A stretch of 64,000 nt of DNA from Balneolaceae bacterium (GTDB taxonomy: Bacteria > Bacteroidota > Rhodothermia > Balneolales > Balneolaceae), in the NCBI GenBank assembly GCA_034521495.1, contig JAXHMK010000009.1:186001-250000 (forward strand), given 5' to 3'. Under the pieces are notes generated by a model. The model was not told where the DNA came from. It saw only the letters and a list, made by a program, of their open reading frames with translations, and searched no databases. Shown here piece by piece: positions 18,382 to 27,379 of this stretch. A program made the translations under genes and the position numbers. Numbering within the stretch: the first letter of the stretch is position 1; every line of letters begins with the position of its first letter.

Positions 18382-19869
18382 ATGTATAAGGCGATTAGCT
18401 TTTATTCTCATCTTATTTTAATACTATCATTTGCTGTTGGTTGTACACAAAAATCCCATAAAGCTGAAATACAAAAACCCAACATCATCTACATCCTTGC
18501 TGATGATCTTGGTTATGCCGATCTGGGCAGCTATGGTCAGGAAAACATCAAAACACCCAATCTCGATCGAATGGCCGAGGAGGGATTGAGATTTACTCAG
18601 CACTATTCAGGAAGTACGGTTTGTGCACCTGCCCGTTCTGTTTTGATGACCGGTCTTCACTCGGGTCATGCCCCTGTACGTGGCAACAGAGAGCATAAGC
18701 CGATCGGGCAAGCTCCATTTCCATATGCGGTTCCAACCATTGCCGAAGTTTTGCAAGAGACCGGATACACCACCGGAGCATTCGGTAAATGGGGTCTCGG
18801 GTATCCCGGATCGGAAAGTACTCCATCATTACAGGGATTTGATATTTTCTTTGGATTCAATGGCCAGCGGCGTGCTCATTTTTACTATCCCGAATTTCTG
18901 TTCCTGGAAAAAAAGGGTGAAGAGCCAATTCGGGTTCCGTTGGAGGGGAACCGCGTAGAAAATACCTCAACAGAAGATTTTCCGCATCCCGGTTCCGGTC
19001 CGCCAATCTCGGCAGAAATCTACGCTCCCGAGGCTATTCATGAACGGGCACTTTCCTTTATCGAAGAAAATAGAGAGCAGTCATTTTTTCTCTATTATCC
19101 TTCCCAAATTCCACATGCATCGCTGGAAGTTCCGGAGGAGTATTTAGAAATGTATCTGGATGAAAATGGAGAAAGTATCTTTGAAGAAGAGCCGACTCCT
19201 CAAAATCACTATGTGTACACGGATAAACCGGCAGCCACCTATGCGGCGATGGTCAGCTATCTGGATTATCAGGTGGGTGAAATTCTGGACAGATTGGAGG
19301 AATTACAGATTGCTGAAAATACGCTGGTCATTTTTACAAGTGATAACGGCTCCTACTCAGAGGGCGGATATCATTACTCGATGCTCAATTCCAATGGAGA
19401 TCTGCGAGGTGGTAAACGCGATTTGTACGAAGGCGGAATTCGGGTCCCCATGATTGCCTGGTGGCCGGGGCGAATCAGCGTTGGACAGACCAGTGATCAC
19501 ATTTCAGCTTTTCAGGATATAATGCCAACATTTGCCGAATTGGCCGGAACGAACACACCTCCCGGAGTTGATGGTATATCATTCGTGCCAGAACTTTTCG
19601 GAACCGGTAACCAGGAATCACACGAGTATCTTTACTGGGAATTTCCGGCCCGGGGTGGCAAACAGGCGATTCGAAAAGGGGATTGGAAAGCTGTACGACT
19701 GGATGTTCGGGAGAATAGAAAGGCTCCGATCGAACTTTATAATTTAGAACTGGATCTTGGTGAAGAAAATAATATAGCAGAGCAACATCCGGATGTTGTA
19801 GCTAAGATGGATAGCATTTTCCAGGTTGAGCACGTACCCTCAGAAACGTTTCCGCTTTTTAACGAATAA
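18382..19869 (+). CDS. Arylsulfatase-family lipoprotein
   Basis: About 495 residues from ATG 18382, chosen because it gives a lipoprotein signal peptide (YSHLILILSFAVGC); an upstream ATG at 18292 would add 30 residues. Sulfatases hydrolyse sulfate esters. Conserved parts: NIIYILADDLGYADLGSYG (metal-binding DD), the formylglycine site CAPAR in STVCAPARSVLMTG, the HSGHAP region, FGKWGLG, and FTSDNGSYSEGGYHY. Serine is usual at position four of C-x-P-S-R; alanine is also common. Base composition becomes clearly more GC-rich from about 18480 onward than in the preceding sugar locus, so it may not belong to the same acquired block. Confidence 0.9.
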   Translation: MYKAISFYSHLILILSFAVGCTQKSHKAEIQKPNIIYILADDLGYADLGSYGQENIKTPNLDRMAEEGLRFTQHYSGSTVCAPARSVLMTGLHSGHAPVRGNREHKPIGQAPFPYAVPTIAEVLQETGYTTGAFGKWGLGYPGSESTPSLQGFDIFFGFNGQRRAHFYYPEFLFLEKKGEEPIRVPLEGNRVENTSTEDFPHPGSGPPISAEIYAPEAIHERALSFIEENREQSFFLYYPSQIPHASLEVPEEYLEMYLDENGESIFEEEPTPQNHYVYTDKPAATYAAMVSYLDYQVGEILDRLEELQIAENTLVIFTSDNGSYSEGGYHYSMLNSNGDLRGGKRDLYEGGIRVPMIAWWPGRISVGQTSDHISAFQDIMPTFAELAGTNTPPGVDGISFVPELFGTGNQESHEYLYWEFPARGGKQAIRKGDWKAVRLDVRENRKAPIELYNLELDLGEENNIAEQHPDVVAKMDSIFQVEHVPSETFPLFNE

Positions 19870-19901
19870 TTTGAATGATTAACTTGAAGGCGTTTGAGCC
19901 G

Positions 19902-20323
19902 TCAGGAGGAGATGTGTTTGTGAATTCTTTTGGCAAAAGCTTTTAAATCGTCCAAACCTTCATGGCTAATATGAAAAACGATGTCCCAATTAATTTTCCT
20001 GTACGCATGGACTGCGATATTTCTAAAACCGACGGCTTTTTTCATTTGGTTTGCAATTATTCGAGGATTCGAGTGACTTCCATTTTTTCAAGAATCTCAA
20101 AGGTTTCACCCAAACTGGAGGGAGCAGAATAATCCGATTCCGCAATAATATGAGTGCCAATATCTACGCATAGCTGAACAGCCCTTTCAATATTTACAGA
20201 AACAATATCCTGCAGATCATAGTTATCCTGAAATTCTTCGGCAGAATCGGGTCTTTTTTCTTCGATCCGTCTGTAACACCTTCGCAGTGATTCCAGTTTT
20301 TCCTCTATGACTCTTCGATCCAT
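19902..20323 (-). pseudogene. hepT: HepT-like HEPN ribonuclease toxin (DUF86), frameshifted
   Basis: HEPN-fold RNase toxin paired with the MNT antitoxin gene just upstream. The open frame from 20323 stops at 20057 after 88 residues. Adding one base in the T6 run at 20083-20088 (an A-run on the coding strand) restores a full protein of about 140 residues ending at the TGA at 19902-19904. The restored part holds the HEPN active site RNIAVHAY, which fits RX4HXY; in HepT the tyrosine of this motif is AMPylated by its antitoxin. As read, the toxin would lack its active site. It overlaps the antitoxin gene by 19 bp. Confidence 0.8.
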
Positions 20324-20709
20324 TGTTCTCGTCTTTCTTTTAAGATTCGGTTATGGTAGGGCATCATATCTGCCTGATTGAATACCATCTTTTTAATGAG
20401 CTCTGCATAAAGAGTTCGGTCCGTGCAATAGATCAATTTCCCCTTGGTAAGAATTTGATGTAGTAACGTACCGGTAGTTTCACTGAGATCCACAAGATCG
20501 ACAGGTCGGTTCAATTTAATTGCTAATTCTTCAATAATATGGATCAGAATTTCTTTGGAAAATGACTCTTCGCCAGCGATTGCAAGATCTACATCACTTT
20601 CCAGCCGTTCTTTACCAGTAACGGTTGAGCCGTAAAGAATTCCCAAGGAGATCACCGGGTACTGTTCAAGAGTTTTTTCTATGATTTTATCGATTGATTG
20701 ATTCATCAT
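20305..20709 (-). CDS. mntA: MntA-like nucleotidyltransferase antitoxin
   Basis: 134 residues. MNT-domain antitoxin of the HEPN-MNT type VII toxin-antitoxin group; it neutralises HepT by transferring AMP to a tyrosine. The nucleotidyltransferase motif is complete: GILYGSTVTGKERLESDVDL, that is G-S-x(10)-D-x-D. A later PVDLVDL supplies the third acidic strand. It is upstream of and overlaps the toxin gene by 19 bp, the usual order for this family. Nothing suggests loss of function. Confidence 0.88.
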   Translation of the reverse strand: MMNQSIDKIIEKTLEQYPVISLGILYGSTVTGKERLESDVDLAIAGEESFSKEILIHIIEELAIKLNRPVDLVDLSETTGTLLHQILTKGKLIYCTDRTLYAELIKKMVFNQADMMPYHNRILKERREQWIEES

Positions 20710-21518
20710 ATAGAATATGTTGTGCAGAATGCATCTCCGTGAAATGTAACTTGAATTTCAGATAATGGCGAACAATTAAGATTACAGAATTTGAAATGAT
20801 GGAAAGTCCATTGATTTCTTTTCCTCACAATTTCACGGGTACGGATGCCGTCCCTGGCGGGACTTTCTTGCAGGTGCTACCGCGTCTAATGCCAACTAAA
20901 GTTGAATACATGTTTAGCGCTAAAAACATCTGGTTCCAGGCTGAACCTGCTCCTACATTTCACCGTATCGCCCTCACCCCCAACCCCTCTCCCACCGCGG
21001 GAGAGGGGCGAAGGGGAGAGGGAGAAACAACGGTCTGTGCCAAGAGATTGACTTTTTTGTTTGTCAGACCGCTAAACAGGTACGAAGTTGGGGCCTACTT
21101 TCTATCATCCGCCAAAGGCGGATTTAGGATCTTGCCTGAGTCTGTCTTATTCAAACATTTTCTCGTCTTTCAACTATTTGGATCAATTCTTAAATAAAAT
21201 AAAACCGATCACTTGGAATGAGACGCAAACATGAACCATCTTTCAATATAAGTCCCGCTCGTGCGGGACGACAGGCAGTAGGCCTCGGCTTCAGCCGGGG
21301 TTAAAAAGAGATAAGTTCATAACAAAAAAGTCCCAGAAAGGGACGACAAAGAATCCCTAACCATTTTTTCGAGCGGCTACACCTCAACATACTAACCAGT
21401 CGAATCGAAGTATTGATAGATGCTTTAGTAACAAATTTTAAAAACATTCTTTGTGAATTTTATCCACATTTCTTGGATATTGTCTGACTCAGACAAATAA
21501 TCAATTCTTACGATCTTT
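20710..21518. other. Long intergenic region filled with repeats
   Basis: 809 bp between the divergent mntA and the gamma-glutamyltransferase gene. Most of it (20823-21371) is copy 1 of a composite repeat described separately. A 133-codon open frame inside it (20796-21197) follows the repeat hairpins and has no protein-like character, so it is not called. Confidence 0.6.
20823..21371 (+). repeat. Composite intergenic repeat, copy 1 (upstream of gamma-glutamyltransferase)
   Basis: Ordered blocks shared with the copy at 23452-23802: CCTCACAATTT; GGCGGGACT-T-TCTTGCAGG; GAAGTTGGGGCCTACTTTCT; ATCCGCCAAAGGCGGATT; CTTTCAATA; GGCAGTAGGCCTCGG followed by CTTCAGCCGGGGTTAAA; AAGTCCC; CCATTTTTTCG. Several blocks are hairpins (CCGCC/GGCGG, CCCCGGCTGAAG/CTTCAGCCGGGG). 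This copy has about 200 extra bases, including a CCCCTCTCCC...GGGAGAGGGG hairpin at about 20982-21008. Confidence 0.8.
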
Positions 21519-23227
21519 ATGCTCAGATATCTCAAATCTATTTTTATTCTATCGCTTCTATTCCCATTATTTTCAAATCAAGTAAAATCTCAAGACCGCC
21601 TTGCCGGCGAACTTTTTGCAACCCGCTCGGAGGTAATTGCCCGTCATGGGATGGTGGCTACCCATCATCCATTAGCCGGTCAAATTGCGATTGATATTCT
21701 TAAGCGAGGTGGTTCCGCCGCGGATGCAGCCATTGCAGCAAATGCTTTCCTGGGATTTGCTGATCCTGCCATGAATGGAATTGGCGGCGATATGTTCGTG
21801 ATTGTCTGGAGTGAGGAGGATCAAAAACTGGTTGGGCTGAACGCCAGCGGAAAATCACCAATGAATTTGACGTTTCAGGATCTGAAGGATGAAGGATTGA
21901 ACAGTATTCCGGCATCCAGTCCGCATTCAGTTACCGTTCCCGGTGTTGTTGACGGATGGTTTGAGCTGAATGAAAGGTTCGGAAAATTAGATATGGAATC
22001 ACTTCTCCGGCCAACCATCGATTATGCCCGTGAGGGAATTGCGGTCACATCCACAATCGCTGAAATGTATGATTACCTCGAACGGGATCTTATACATGGA
22101 TATGGATTGCCGGATGATTTTGACTGGGAAGAGGATCTGCCCAATTTCAGCGAGTTATATCGGCCGGATGGCGAATTTCATGATAAAGGAGATGTGAGAA
22201 TCAACCGAAAGTTGGCCGCAACATATGAGATGATTGCAAACCAAGGCCGGGACGCTTTTTATAGAGGTGAGATTGCGGAAAAAATTGTAGAGCACGTGCA
22301 GGAAAAAGGTGGATATCTCAGCCTGGAAGATTTTGAAAATCACTCCTCAAAATGGGTTGATCCGGTATCCGGTAAATTACCGCGGGTATGATGTGTGGGA
22401 GATTCCGCCGAATGCACAGGGGATGTCCGTTCTGCAGATCCTAAATATTTTAGAAGGATACGATCTTGTCTGAATACGGTTTTGGCAGTCCTGAGCATGT
22501 TCATTATTACACGGAAGCCAAAAAACTGGCCTATGCAGATATGAGTGAATACTATGGCGATCCTGATTTTAGTGATCTTCCCATCGATACTCTTTTATCC
22601 AAGAAATATGCGGATTTGCGCAGAGAAGAAATTCGTGACGACTGGGTTCAGGATTACGGCCCCGGGTTGGAAGAGAATAATCACACTATTTACCTGACAG
22701 TAGCCGATGATGAAGGAAATATGGTTTCGCTGATTCAAAGTAATTCCTGGATGTTCGGTTCCCTGATTACTCCCCCGGATTTGGGATTTGCACTGCAAAA
22801 TCGAGGGACGGGTTTTACGCTTGAGGAAAATCATGTAAACACGTATGCGCCCGGGAAGCGGCCGTTTCACACCATCATCCCTGCGTTTATCACAAAAGAT
22901 GGAGAGCCTTACGTCAGTTTTGGATTAACCGGCGGATCGATGCAGCCGCAGGGCCACGTTCAAATTGTACTGAATTTGATTGATTTTGGGATGAACCTGC
23001 AGGAAGCGAGTGATGCCCCGCGAATTCGTCATTCGGGAAGTGGTGTGGGGGAAACCGAATTGGAGTCAGGGTTTCGTTATGAAACAGTTCGGGAGCTGAT
23101 GAGAATGGGCCACGAAGTACAATACGGTTTCGAGCGTTTTGGTGGTTTCCAGGGTATTCTGTTTGACGGTACGTTTTATTACGGGGCTTCAGAATCCCGG
23201 AAAGACGGTCAGGCGATTGGGTATTAA
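21519..23227 (+). pseudogene. ggt: Secreted gamma-glutamyltransferase family protein, broken by two one-base insertions
   Basis: Cleaves gamma-glutamyl bonds, for example in glutathione, in the periplasm. It has a signal peptide (LKSIFILSLLFPLFSNQVKS) and the family start VIARHGMVATHHPLAGQIA, GGSAADAAIAAN, MNGIGGDMFVIVW. The frame breaks at 22371-22372; dropping one G restores SVNYRGYDVWEIPPNAQGMS. It breaks again at about 22468; dropping one base restores LEGYDLSEYGFGS. After repair the protein is about 568 residues, the normal length. The autocleavage threonine lies in ENNHTIYLTVADDEGN. The gene lies between two diverged direct repeats. Confidence 0.88.
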
Positions 23228-23985
23228 TTGATGTGAGTTCAATATGAAATATTTGAGGCTGGATACGTTAAAAGTCCTCCCCTTCTGCCGCAACGGGATT
23301 CCTTGGAAAGAGGGACTTGAAAGCAAAATTGTCTTGTCTTTGCCTGAGGGTTGGATATGCAACAAAACAGATTGGGAACTGGAAATAGATTTCGCCTGAG
23401 TTTTATTTTGAGGAGTTGGAGCAATGATGTAAAACCCAATTGATCTGTTCCCCTCACAATTTTACGTGGTTTGGGTACCGTCCATGACGGGACTATCTTG
23501 CAGGCACTACTGCGTCCAACCCCAACTGAAGTTGGGGCCTACTTTCTTTTATCCGCCAAAGGCGGATTCGGGATTATTGTCTGACTGTGTAGTATTGGAT
23601 CTTTTTTCCAGGAAGTAATTGTTCAGAATGAAACAATGGGCAGCATTCGGGAAGAAAGGAAAAACCTGGATTTACCTTTCAATACAAATCCCATCGGGAT
23701 GGTAGGCAGTAGGCCTCGGCTTCAGCCGGGGTTAAAGTAAATAAGCTCATAATAAATAAGTCCCGGAGAGGACGACACGGTTCCTCAACTACCATTTTTT
23801 CGTTGGCAACATCTCAAAATGAAAACCAGCTTAGATTTCATGTAAATTTTTCTAAAAATGATTGTTTACGGGCTGATTCAGTAAATATTAACCCATTCTC
23901 TTCTTATATTACTGTGCCTACAGACAAGGGCGCAAAATAACGTTGCCTCAACATTCAATAATATCATCTTATTTCTCTTTTCATA
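23228..23985. other. Long intergenic region holding repeat copy 2
   Basis: 758 bp between gamma-glutamyltransferase and the DUF305 gene. 23452-23802 is the second copy of the composite repeat. The remaining sequence, including the AT-rich 23805-23985 just before DUF305 (likely promoter), shows no coding frame. Confidence 0.55.
23452..23802 (+). repeat. Composite intergenic repeat, copy 2 (downstream of gamma-glutamyltransferase)
   Basis: Same block order and orientation as 20823-21371 but shorter: CCTCACAATTTTACG; GACGGGACTATCTTGCAGG; GAAGTTGGGGCCTACTTTCT; ATCCGCCAAAGGCGGATT; CTTTCAATAC; GGCAGTAGGCCTCGG with CTTCAGCCGGGGTTAAA; AATAAGTCCCGGAGAGGACG; CCATTTTTTCG. It lacks the CCCCTCTCCC hairpin block of copy 1. 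Confidence 0.8.
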
Positions 23986-24774
23986 ATGAGTCGAATTTCC
24001 GTTTTCGCTAAGGAATTCAATTCTATTACTATACCTCAGTGCTCAACTTTTATTTTGGTCGTTATCATAGCAAGCGTTATGCCTGCATGTACGGGATCTG
24101 AACAAGTATCCGAGAATCCGGATCACGGTCTCATCAAACCGGAGAGTACCGACAAAGAGGAACATCTCGAGGAACTCTACTGGTCCCGAATTGATAGTTC
24201 CAAAATGGATTTTACGCAAGCCGATGTGGATTTTATGGTTGGGATGATTGCTCATCATGCACAGGCTCTGATCATGTCTGACCTGGCTCCCAAAAACAAT
24301 GCCGGACCGGCCATTCAAAGGCTTGCATCAAGAATCATCAATGCTCAGAAAGATGAGATTCAATCGATGCAGAAATGGCTGCGCGACAGGAATCAACCGG
24401 TGCCCGATGTTCAAATCGACGGGTTGATTCTTACCATAGAGATGGAGTCAGCCGGGAGCACGGTATCGTCTCATCACCAGATGGATCATTCTCATGCCGG
24501 CCATTCGGGAATGGATCACTCCGGCATGCCGGGTATGCTCACTCAAGAAGAGCTCAATGATTTGGCCGAACAAAAAGGGGAAGCCTTTGACCGTGCATTT
24601 CTCAAATATATGATTGCTCATCATGAAGGTGCCGTAATTATGGTTGATAACCTACTTGCTCAAGACGGTGCTGCTCAAGACAGGCAGGTATTTCGGCTTG
24701 CATCAGATATTCAGGCAGATCAAACCACCGAAATTGAGCGCATGAAACAGATGCTGCAGGAAATTCACTCCTAA
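23986..24774 (+). CDS. DUF305 lipoprotein (two ferritin-like histidine-rich halves)
   Basis: 262 residues. A signal segment ends in a lipobox (VVIIASVMPAC-TGSE). Two DUF305 signatures are present, MVGMIAHHAQALIMSDLA and MIAHHEGAVIMVDNLL, separated by a histidine/methionine-rich linker (HHQMDHSHAGHSGMDHSGM). DUF305 proteins are four-helix bundles often found with copper or other metal handling genes. The function is unproven. It is 44 bp upstream of the LVIVD gene and probably co-transcribed with it, a pairing seen in other Bacteroidota-like genomes. Confidence 0.85.
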   Translation: MSRISVFAKEFNSITIPQCSTFILVVIIASVMPACTGSEQVSENPDHGLIKPESTDKEEHLEELYWSRIDSSKMDFTQADVDFMVGMIAHHAQALIMSDLAPKNNAGPAIQRLASRIINAQKDEIQSMQKWLRDRNQPVPDVQIDGLILTIEMESAGSTVSSHHQMDHSHAGHSGMDHSGMPGMLTQEELNDLAEQKGEAFDRAFLKYMIAHHEGAVIMVDNLLAQDGAAQDRQVFRLASDIQADQTTEIERMKQMLQEIHS

Positions 24775-24818
24775 ATAATTCTCAACATTTCTACTCAAAT
24801 AAATAGATTGTATCGTTA

Positions 24819-26832
24819 ATGAAAAAAGTAAAACGCTTTGTGACCGTTCTCTTAAATATTCTAAGCAGTAAATTTTTAGAAGTTCTCTTTTTAGTTACAA
24901 TGCTAACCGGCCTGATCGGTTGCTCAACTTCAGGAAGTTTCCAGGATGAATCACAATCTCAGGTACCCACTTTTTCTGAGGCCGAGCGACCCGATCCCGA
25001 TCCCAGAGTTGGATTAGAACCCGGAGTTTTTGATGCAGAGGAGGCGATCTGGAATCTTCGAAAACTCTCATCCACAACCTCCGCCTGAAAGTTTTATCGG
25101 AGCGGTAAATTCCGACCTGGCATTTAAAGGAAATTATGTGATCCAGGGAAATTATGACGGTTTTATGGTTTGGGATATCTCAAAACCCGAATCACCCGAA
25201 CTGGTGGTGGATTACCTGTGCCCCGCTTCGCAGAGTGATGTATCTGTTTATGAAGATCTCCTGTTTGTATCCGGCGAAGGGCTGGAGGGACGTCTCGACT
25301 GCGGAACTGAAGGTGTGGAAGAAACGGTAAGCGAGGAGCGGCTTCGGGGAATTCGAATATTCGACATCTCAGATATTCAAAATCCAGAGTATATCTCAAA
25401 TGTGCAGACCTGCCGGGGTTCTCATACTCATTCAGTTCTGAAAGATCCGGACGATCATGAAAATGTATATGTTTATGTGTCGGGATCGGCAATGGTTCGG
25501 CCCGAGGAAGAACTTCCCGGCTGCTCAAGTATGATGCCTGAAGAAGATCCCAATAGTGCACTTTTCAGAATCGAGGTGATCCGGGTTCCGCTTGATAAAC
25601 CCCAAAATGCGGCGATTGTAAATTCACCCAGAATTTTCGAGAACCTTGAAGAAGCCCCCACTCACGGACTTTCTCCGGCAGATATTGAGGAGGCAGAAGC
25701 CAATGGAAAGTATGTGGGAGAAATAAATGGTGAAAAGCGAATTATATCCGACAGGTACATAGATCAGTTTTTGAACCGAATTGTTGAACAACGAGGAGGT
25801 TCGGGGCAGCCGACTGCCGCAGACAGTTCCGAATTGAGGGACCAACTCCAGGAGATGCTTACTGAAGTAGTTGCTGAGAGCGAAGATCCAACGGCAAATC
25901 GCGGACCCAATCAGTGCCACGATATTACGCTCTATCCCGAAATTGGCCTGGCCGGAGGAGCTTGCGAAGGCTACGGGTTGCTGCTGGATATTTCCAATCC
26001 TGTAAACCCGGTTCGGATTGATGCCGCTGCAGATTCCAATTTTGCCTACTGGCACTCGGCTACCTTTAATAATGAAGGCAGCAAAGTGCTTTTTACGGAT
26101 GAATGGGGCGGCGGAACCCAGCCAAAATGCCGTCCGTCTGATCCGATGGAATGGGGTGCCAATGCGATCTTTACAGTTGAGGAAGATTCCCTGGCATTTA
26201 AGAGTTATTACAAAATACCGGCTCCGCAAACACCAGAGGAGAATTGTGTGGCTCACAACGGTTCACTCATTCCTGTTCCCGGCCGGGATATTATGGTACA
26301 ATCGTGGTACCAGGGAGGAATTAGTATTTTTGACTGGACGGACCCGGAAAACCCTGTTGAAATTGCCTTTCACGATCGCGGACCCCTTCATCCCGAAAAA
26401 TCAGAATTGGGCGGAAGTTGGTCGGTCTACTGGTACAACGGGAAAATTGTAAGTTCTGAAATTGCCAGGGGACTGGATATTTTTGAGCTCGTTCCGAGTG
26501 ATTTCTTAACCGAGAATGAAATTGAAGCGGCAAACACCGTACATTTGGATTACCTGAATGCCCAGGGCCAGCCCCGGTATGAATGGCCTCCATCTTTTGT
26601 GTTGATGTATGCATACCTGGATCAGCTTGAAAGGCAACGCGAATATGACCTGGATTTTATTCGGTCAGTCAGAGCTGATCTTCGTGAAGCCGAACGTGCA
26701 AGCGGAGCTAAAAAAGCACTATTGTTAAATCAGCTTGCCCGCAGGGTGGAGGTGGAAGCAAATGGCTCAAGCAAAAATGGAAAAGCCCGCATCCTGGCAA
26801 GAACTATGAAAACAATGAGTTCAAAATTGTAA
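24819..26832 (+). pseudogene. LVIVD-repeat beta-propeller lipoprotein, one frameshift
   Basis: About 670 residues once repaired. The N terminus is a lipoprotein signal (LVTMLTGLIGC-STSG). The body has LVIVD-type propeller blades such as GNYVIQGNYDGFMVWDISKP, FVSGEGLEG..IRIFDISDIQNP, GYGLLLDISNPVNPVRID and GISIFDWTDPENPVEIA. The frame shifts in the A4 run at 25061-25064: dropping one A joins EEAIWNLR to NSHPQPPPESFIGAV. The C-terminal part is a charged helical region. Role unknown; probably a surface or periplasmic binding protein that works with the DUF305 partner. Confidence 0.8.
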
Positions 26833-27379
26833 TAGTTGAAAGGGTAATTTTTCGAGCCTGCTCTGATTACCGGGGTGGGCTTTTTCGATTCAAGAACCTG
26901 GCAGAGCACTGAGCGGAGCGAAGTTCCTGCCAGAGTTCGGATATTGTTTCACACACATTCAATTGATGAAATGTTCCGCAATGTGCAACTCTGCGAGGAA
27001 TCCGAAAAGCACGGATGCTCTGGCAGGTTGCTAACTTAAGAACCTGGCAGAGTCCGTAACGAAGTGTAGGTCCTGCAAGAGTTCGGATTTCTGTTTTCAA
27101 AACGTATGCAATGGTCAATCAGGCTACGCAACTCTGCCAGGAATCTGAAAAACACAGATGCTCTTGCAGGTTGCTGGGCGGAGAACCTGGCAGAGCGCGA
27201 ACGGAGTGAGTTCCTGCCAGAGTTCGGGTGCAACGCCAAAAAACACCAGTTGCTTTAATAACGTCTCGCAACTCTTGCAGGAGGCCGCAAAAGAACGGCC
27301 ACTCTGCCAGGTTGCTTTTTTCTTTCGAATCCCACCTTCTTTTTCTATAATCTATCAGACTTCAAAGAGATAGAAATAT
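26833..27379. other. Intergenic region made of a REP-like array
   Basis: 547 bp between the LVIVD gene and the restriction-modification gene. Almost all of it is the hairpin array at 26894-27315. The remaining AT-rich 27316-27379, directly before the methylase start, is the likely promoter and contains AGAGATAGAAA as a weak ribosome-binding region. Confidence 0.6.
26894..27315. repeat. REP-like hairpin array A (three paired units)
   Basis: Three units about 145 bp apart, each with two imperfect palindromes. Type Y begins GAACCTGGCAGAG and ends CTGCCAGAGTTCGG or CTGCAAGAGTTCGG (26894-26941, 27040-27087, 27183-27228). Type Z runs from GCAACTCT to CAGGTTGC (26985-27031, 27128-27174, 27268-27315). 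The arms CTGGCAG and CTGCCAG pair within each. The last Z unit is followed by TTTTTT and could stop transcription. Same family as arrays at 36329-36515 and 50649-50695. Confidence 0.85.

Noticed and set aside
20796-21197. 133-codon open frame upstream of gamma-glutamyltransferase
   Set aside because: It runs through the composite hairpin repeat, and its sequence follows the repeat blocks rather than any protein pattern.
26894-27315. CRISPR array
   Set aside because: Spacing is regular (about 145 bp), but the repeated parts are paired palindromes of about 47 bp with partly conserved spacers and no cas genes nearby; this is REP-like.
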